DNA of 10,407 nt. Source: CBFGRU01 sp965651255 (GTDB lineage: Bacteria > Planctomycetota > Phycisphaerae > Phycisphaerales > SM1A02). The translations under genes and the position numbers were made by a program. Within the stretch, counting starts at the first letter, position 1. The number at the start of each line of letters is the position of its first letter. The notes beneath the pieces are model-generated. The model searched no databases, was not told where the DNA came from, and was given only the letters and a program-made list of their open reading frames with translations. Location: positions 1-10,407 of the forward strand of contig CBFGRU010000101.1 of assembly GCA_965651255.1 (NCBI GenBank), written 5' to 3'. Positions 7,140 through 10,407 of the stretch are shown one piece after another.

Positions 7140-7354
7140 TCCGAGAGGGTCTCCGCGACAGGGAGCGGAAACGCGACACGGGTTACCACCGACCGCGCCG
7201 GCGGTACACGGAACGACGCTGTCAAACGCTCCGGGGAAGACGGGCCGTGGTGTCCGGGCCTCGCGTCTTCTCAGCTACTAGTGGACTCGCTTTGTCCTTG
7301 AAAGTCAAGTCCTTGTGGATAATCGGCTGTCCGATCCAAAGGGTTGAATCTTTG
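7140..7354 (-). other. psuG-rho intergenic region with a perfect DnaA-box 9-mer
   Basis: This 215-bp gap on the minus strand contains TTATCCACA (7322-7314), identical to the canonical DnaA box, and a direct repeat of GTCCTTG (7294-7300 and 7309-7315) flanking CTTGA/TCAAG (7297-7309). A TTGACT hexamer (7307-7302) could be a -35 element for rho, but I see no good -10 at 16-18 bp. No gene is visible. The region could carry a rho promoter or leader of the autoregulated type known for rho elsewhere. Confidence 0.4.
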
Positions 7355-8335
7355 TTATCGGCTGAAGGCAACCGCCGCTCGAGCCGCGGCTCGAGCATTG
7401 GCAGCCAGGAGGTCAAGATTCGCGCGAAGGGCCGCGCCACGGGTGAGACGGGCAATCTGGCTGAGGAGGAACGGTGTCCGGGCGGCCCCGCGTGCGGCGG
7501 CGCGATCGGCCTCCCACTCCGCTTCGCTCACCGCATCGCCGTATGCCGCGGGATCGAGCGCGACTGATGATGCCACGGGTTGAACGGCGAGCACAGCGGC
7601 ACGCTGGTTGAGCTCGGTCCATTGAATCCGGCAGAGACGCGCCAATCGTGATTCATCATCAACCGTGTGCGCCAGCGATTGCTCAGGGTCGGGTGGACAC
7701 ACGAATCGCGGGAAGTGCCGGGTCCGCAGACCGATGACCGGCACGCCAAGCGCTTCAATCGCTTCCAACGTCGCGGAAATGTCGAGAATCGATTTCGCGC
7801 CAGCACAGACCACACACACTGGCGTCGAAGCCAGTTGCACAAGATCGTTGGAGACATCCGGCCGGTGAGTCCATTCTCGGTGGACGCCGCCGATTCCCCC
7901 GGTGGCAAAAAAGCGAATCGGGTTTGGCTGGCTGTGCTGGCACGCAGACAACGTCGCCGCGACCGTGGCACCGGCGTTCTTGCCGGCATGCATCACGGGC
8001 GCGAGATCGCGCACGCTGACTTTGTGCGCTGACTCGTCGGCGGCCAGCAGTTCGAGTTGATCATCATCCAGGCCGATCGTCAGCACACCGCGAATGACCG
8101 CGATGGTCGCGGGAACGGCGTTTTCCTCACGGACGATGCGCTGCATCTGATGCGCGAGTTCGAGGTTGGTTGGCCCTTGCTGATCCCAATGGTCATTCAG
8201 CGATGGAGGAACGTCCGTACATGGTTCACGCGGCAGTCCGTGCGTGATGACCGCTGATTCGAGCGCAACGACAGGGGCACCCTCAGCGAGAGCGGTGGAG
8301 ACTTCCTTCCCGATCTGGATGAATTCACCGGCCAC
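7355..8335 (-). CDS. psuG: Pseudouridine-5'-phosphate glycosidase
   Basis: The enzyme cleaves the C-C glycosidic bond of pseudouridine 5'-phosphate to uracil and ribose 5-phosphate, the second step of pseudouridine breakdown, in the cytoplasm. At 326 residues it is slightly long for the family. Signatures are VALESAVITHGLP (Glu26), KVSVRDLA (Lys105), GGIGGVHR (147-153) followed by the conserved Asp160, and CAGAKSILDI with the Schiff-base lysine (Lys181); the C-terminal TPFLLSQIARLT also fits. After THGLP the usual YPQN is replaced by a longer segment (REPCTDVPPSLNDHWDQQG, then PTN), an insertion of about 18 residues beside the active-site Glu. The start is GTG at 8335: an in-frame TGA lies four codons upstream, and the next Met is at residue 64. 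It overlaps the helicase stop by 11 nt with no Shine-Dalgarno, suggesting translational coupling. The partner kinase psuK is not in the window. Confidence 0.95.
   Translation of the reverse strand: MAGEFIQIGKEVSTALAEGAPVVALESAVITHGLPREPCTDVPPSLNDHWDQQGPTNLELAHQMQRIVREENAVPATIAVIRGVLTIGLDDDQLELLAADESAHKVSVRDLAPVMHAGKNAGATVAATLSACQHSQPNPIRFFATGGIGGVHREWTHRPDVSNDLVQLASTPVCVVCAGAKSILDISATLEAIEALGVPVIGLRTRHFPRFVCPPDPEQSLAHTVDDESRLARLCRIQWTELNQRAAVLAVQPVASSVALDPAAYGDAVSEAEWEADRAAARGAARTPFLLSQIARLTRGAALRANLDLLAANARAAARAAVAFSR
7377..7396. repeat. 20-bp perfect palindrome inside the psuG 3' end
   Basis: GCTCGAGCCG at 7377-7386 is followed directly by its exact reverse complement to 7396. In psuG it encodes an Ala/Arg run (ARAAARA) near the C-terminus. 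As RNA it would form an 8-bp stem with a CGCG loop about 20 nt before the stop. No T-run follows, so it is not an intrinsic terminator by itself. It may simply reflect repeated Ala/Arg codons. Confidence 0.6.
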
Positions 8336-9668
8336 GTCGCGACTTCAGACGCCCGCCGAGTCGACGGGACGGCGCAGAGGTGGGAACCAGCCCGCCGGGG
8401 AACCGCGATGCATCGGTCTTGTCTGCTTCCGGCGCCGATTCCGCGTATTTTCGACTCGCTTTGTTGCGTGCCGCTTCCATGCGTTCCCGCTCGGCCTCAA
8501 TTCGCCGGCGAACACCTTCCGGAACCTCGCCCGGCTCGAAGTCCGGGTACTCGACGCGCGGAATCTCATGGTTGATCAGCGCTTCAATCGCGGTCAGGTG
8601 TTTGCCTTCTTCCGGCGTAATGAATGTCCACGCGGTGCCATCGCGCCCAATGCGCGCGGTTCGACCGATGCGATGAACGTAGATCTCCGAGTCGATCGGG
8701 ATGTCGTAGTTGATCACATGCGTGATTCCTTCGACATCCAGCCCGCGTGCTGCGAGGTCGCTCGCGACCAGAACACCGAGTTGCCCGGAGCGGAACTTCT
8801 TCATCACCCGATTGCGCTTGTTCTGATACATGTCCCCGTGAATCGCATGGACATCGATCTTGTTCTGTCGCAGGAACTCAGCAACCTTGTCCACGGTGTC
8901 CTTCATGGCGCAGAAGACGACCGTGAGCGCGGGCTCTTCGTGCGTCAGCAGGTGGAGCAGCAGGCGTTTCTTGTCCCACGGTTGAACGATGATGTGCGAT
9001 TGCTGCACCTGCTGCACGGTGAGCGACCCGGCGGAGGTGACGATCTTCTCCGGATCATTCATGTACCGGCGGGCAAGCGTTTCGATCTCGTCCGAAATCG
9101 TGGCCGAAACGAAGATCGTCTGGTGCGGCTGTTTGATGCCGCCGAGAATCCTGCGAATGTCATCACGGAAGCCGATGTCGAGCATGCGATCGACTTCATC
9201 GAGAACCGCGAACTGCACATTGTCATAGGGAAGCAATCGACGTTCGTGCAGGTCCATGACCCGGCCGGGCGTGCCGACGACGATGGCAGGCCCACGTTCA
9301 AGTCGTTGCACCTGGGCGCGAATCGGCTCGCCGCCGTAGATTGCCGTGGCCTTCACCTGGTTATGCGTAGCGAAGCCGTTGATCTCATTCGTGACCTGCT
9401 GAGCGAGTTCACGAGTTGGCACGAGAATCAGCGCACTGATCGGTTTGGCATTTTCCAGCCGGTGGAGGACCGGAAGGCCGAACGCTGCGGTTTTGCCGGT
9501 GCCGGTTCGTGCCTGGCCGAGGACATCGCGCCCGTTGATGATGCACGGGATGAGTCTGGCTTGAATGTCGGTTGGGCGCTCGAAGTTCCGTTCGCGCAGC
9601 GCTTTGAGAATGCATTCGCGAAGGCCGAGGTCTTCAAAGGTCAGGTTCTGGCTGAATATCTCTTGCAT
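8325..9668 (-). CDS. DEAD-box ATP-dependent RNA helicase
   Basis: This enzyme locally unwinds RNA duplexes, acting in ribosome assembly, mRNA decay or cold adaptation. Every core motif is present: Q-motif FEDLGL...RPTDIQ (11-36), motif I ARTGTGKT (53-60), Ia PTRELAQQ (84-91), GG (112-113), Ib TPGRVMD (133-139), II DEVD (157-160, an Ala-to-Val variant of DEAD), III SAT (188-190), IV VVFC (250-253), V DLAARGLDVEG (304-314), VI HRIGRTARIGR (332-342). The C-terminal part (about 375-447) is charged and ends in a basic Arg/Lys-rich tail (RRLGGRLKSRRGR), probably an RNA-binding extension; no DbpA-type RNA-binding domain is evident. The 447-residue length suits a RhlE/CsdA-like bacterial member, but I do not assign a subfamily. 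The Shine-Dalgarno is weak (GGA 4 nt before the ATG). It leads a likely two-gene unit with psuG. Confidence 0.97.
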   Translation of the reverse strand: MQEIFSQNLTFEDLGLRECILKALRERNFERPTDIQARLIPCIINGRDVLGQARTGTGKTAAFGLPVLHRLENAKPISALILVPTRELAQQVTNEINGFATHNQVKATAIYGGEPIRAQVQRLERGPAIVVGTPGRVMDLHERRLLPYDNVQFAVLDEVDRMLDIGFRDDIRRILGGIKQPHQTIFVSATISDEIETLARRYMNDPEKIVTSAGSLTVQQVQQSHIIVQPWDKKRLLLHLLTHEEPALTVVFCAMKDTVDKVAEFLRQNKIDVHAIHGDMYQNKRNRVMKKFRSGQLGVLVASDLAARGLDVEGITHVINYDIPIDSEIYVHRIGRTARIGRDGTAWTFITPEEGKHLTAIEALINHEIPRVEYPDFEPGEVPEGVRRRIEAERERMEAARNKASRKYAESAPEADKTDASRFPGGLVPTSAPSRRLGGRLKSRRGR

Positions 9669-9787
9669 AGGTTCCAGTCGAGGCAGGGCGAGACATCACG
9701 ATAGACTCAAGTTCGGGGATGTCGGCCGGTATGCGAAAACAGGCGGGCGACATCATCGGCCCGGTTCAGAATTCGGCAGAAAATCCA

Positions 9788-9811
9788 GGTGCCGATAAAT
9801 GATCGGCCACC
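9788..9811. repeat. Small hairpin in the helicase-alr intergenic region
   Basis: GCCGAT (9791-9796) and ATCGGC (9802-9807) pair around a 5-nt AT-rich loop. GGT (9788-9790) and ACC (9809-9811) extend the stem with one bulged C. There is no T-run. The 10-mer CCAGGTGCCG at its left edge (9785-9794) recurs exactly at 9902-9911 in the second hairpin. Confidence 0.4.
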
Positions 9812-9862
9812 GGTTGATCGCCGGAAGAGAACAAGTCATGCTAGGATCGGCCGCCGGTCGAT
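9801..9862. promoter_or_regulatory. Two near-identical semi-palindromic 18-mers before alr (candidate operators)
   Basis: 9801-9818 and 9845-9862 match at 16 of 18 positions (GATCGGCC, A or G, CCGGT, T or C, GAT). They start 44 bp apart, about four helical turns. The second copy is itself nearly palindromic (ATCG-n-CCG-n-CGG-n-CGAT). The arrangement resembles paired binding sites for a dimeric regulator between divergent genes. The regulator is unknown. Confidence 0.4.
9839..9847 (+). promoter_or_regulatory. Possible extended -10 promoter for alr
   Basis: TG, one base, then TAGGAT (9842-9847, 4/6 to TATAAT) forms an extended -10 with no matching -35. Transcription would start around 9854 and give a leader of about 115 nt. 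It overlaps the left edge of the second semi-palindrome (9845-9862). Confidence 0.28.
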
Positions 9863-9873
9863 ACCACCGTGCG

Positions 9874-9929
9874 AAGGCGGCTGTGGTCGGCGGCACCAGC
9901 CCCAGGTGCCGGCCGGCGTCCGCCGCCTT
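9874..9929 (+). other. Two-tier stem-loop in the putative alr leader
   Basis: An outer perfect 8-bp stem AAGGCGGC (9874-9881) with GCCGCCTT (9922-9929) encloses a perfect 7-bp hairpin CGGCACC (9891-9897) with GGTGCCG (9905-9911) and a 7-nt loop. All four arms lie between the candidate promoter and the alr start, ending about 40 nt before the ATG. It could act in the mRNA leader or as a DNA cruciform. I recognise no known RNA family. Confidence 0.4.
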
Positions 9930-9970
9930 GGATCATCCGAAGACCACCCCGAATGTGGAATGTGACGGCC

Positions 9971-10407
9971 ATGCGCGACACCAGCGTCGTTCAGATCAAT
10001 CTTTCCGCAGTTGAACACAATGCCATGTTGCTGCGACGGCTGATCGGTTCCGGGACCGGTCTGTGCCCCGTTCTGAAGGCCGATGCGTACGGCCTGGGAG
10101 CGGTGCGAATCGCACGGCGTCTCAGTGGCCAGGCAACGATGTTCGCGGTGTACACCCCGGAGCAGGCGACCGAACTCGTTCGGGCGGCCGTGGTGACCCC
10201 GATTCTGGTCCTCATGCCGGTCTGGGAGATTGACCGCACGGATGAGTTGTATCGCGCGTTCGTCTCCGGACGGTTGCACCTGGTCGTTCATGGAACCGAC
10301 CATCTGGAGCGGCTCATTCAGATCGCCGAAAAGTTCGGCGCGACCGCGCCGGTGCATCTGGAGATTGACACCGGCATGAGCCGTGGCGGCGCCGCGGCGG
10401 CGGAAGT
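9971..10407 (+). CDS. alr: Alanine racemase, N-terminal part (3' end cut off)
   Basis: The enzyme interconverts L- and D-alanine using PLP, supplying D-alanine for peptidoglycan; it acts in the cytoplasm. 145 codons are visible, the start of the TIM-barrel domain. VQINLSAVEHN (7-17) matches the usual first strand and helix, VLKADAYGLG (34-43) holds the PLP-binding lysine at 36, and HLEIDTGMSRGG (129-140) matches the conserved DTGM motif. Two positions differ from the common pattern: GLG instead of GHG after the lysine motif, and GG instead of LG after MSR. The ATG at 9971 is preferred by alignment length; an in-frame GTG at 9962 is possible. The Shine-Dalgarno is weak. It is transcribed away from the helicase gene, from a shared 302-bp upstream region. 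Confidence 0.93.
   Translation, partial: MRDTSVVQINLSAVEHNAMLLRRLIGSGTGLCPVLKADAYGLGAVRIARRLSGQATMFAVYTPEQATELVRAAVVTPILVLMPVWEIDRTDELYRAFVSGRLHLVVHGTDHLERLIQIAEKFGATAPVHLEIDTGMSRGGAAAAE

Noticed and set aside
7140..7278. An upstream in-frame extension that would restore the Rho N-terminal domain
   Set aside because: The frame is open back to a TAG near 7278 but contains no ATG or GTG, and the residues do not resemble the helical Rho N-domain.
7222..7455. A 77-codon minus-strand frame across the psuG-rho gap
   Set aside because: It overlaps the psuG 3' end in another frame and shows no motif or ribosome binding site.
8244..9704. A 486-codon open frame antisense to the helicase
   Set aside because: The minus strand carries every DEAD-box motif; the plus-strand translation has no motif and is biased as expected for a complement.
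1..10407. tRNA or rRNA genes, CRISPR arrays, insertion sequences, attachment sites
   Set aside because: I looked on both strands and saw no T-loop/anticodon pattern, regular spacer-repeat array, transposase motif or terminal inverted repeats; this was by eye, without covariance models.

Overview
The window is GC-rich, densely coded bacterial DNA. It reads as an ordinary chromosomal segment, not a mobile or defence island: I see no transposase, integrase, phage gene, CRISPR array, rRNA or tRNA. The sigma factor sequence, the Rho variant, the NapH-like ferredoxin fused to a TPR domain and the membrane-bound PP2C phosphatase together suggest a Planctomycetota bacterium, possibly Phycisphaerae-like. 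This assignment comes from remembered family resemblance, not from a search, so treat it as moderate confidence.

Layout. 1-986 (minus, cut by the left edge): a divergent sigma-70 family factor. 987-1627: a long non-coding stretch containing the best promoter in the window (about 1163-1191), overlapped by a perfect 9-bp inverted repeat and followed by a leader of about 170 nt with a possible hairpin. 1628-2098 (minus): ndk. 2262-4349 (plus): a polytopic membrane Fe-S protein of the NapH/CcoG type with a C-terminal TPR domain. 4457-5935 (plus): a six-TM protein with a cytoplasmic SpoIIE/PP2C-type phosphatase domain, converging on 6009-7139 (minus), transcription terminator Rho. Upstream of rho on the minus strand lie psuG (7355-8335) and a DEAD-box RNA helicase (8325-9668). 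The helicase and psuG overlap by 11 nt and look translationally coupled. 9669-9970 is a divergent regulatory region with repeated semi-palindromes and hairpins. 9971 to the right edge (plus) is the start of alanine racemase.

How the genes relate. Three adjacent minus-strand genes concern RNA (DEAD-box helicase, pseudouridine-5'-phosphate glycosidase, Rho), so an RNA turnover/termination cluster is a reasonable inference, although rho is separated from psuG by 215 nt. Ndk and Alr are housekeeping enzymes for NTP balance and D-alanine supply. The membrane Fe-S protein and the phosphatase are co-directional but 107 bp apart, and the phosphatase may have its own promoter.

No clear new multi-gene system is present. 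The points most worth checking are single-gene and regulatory oddities: a Rho that lacks its N-terminal domain and the RNP1 aromatics but carries an arginine-rich loop; a sigma factor without the melting tryptophans or region 3, behind an operator-like repeat; the Fe-S/TPR fusion; and the paired semi-palindromes upstream of alr.
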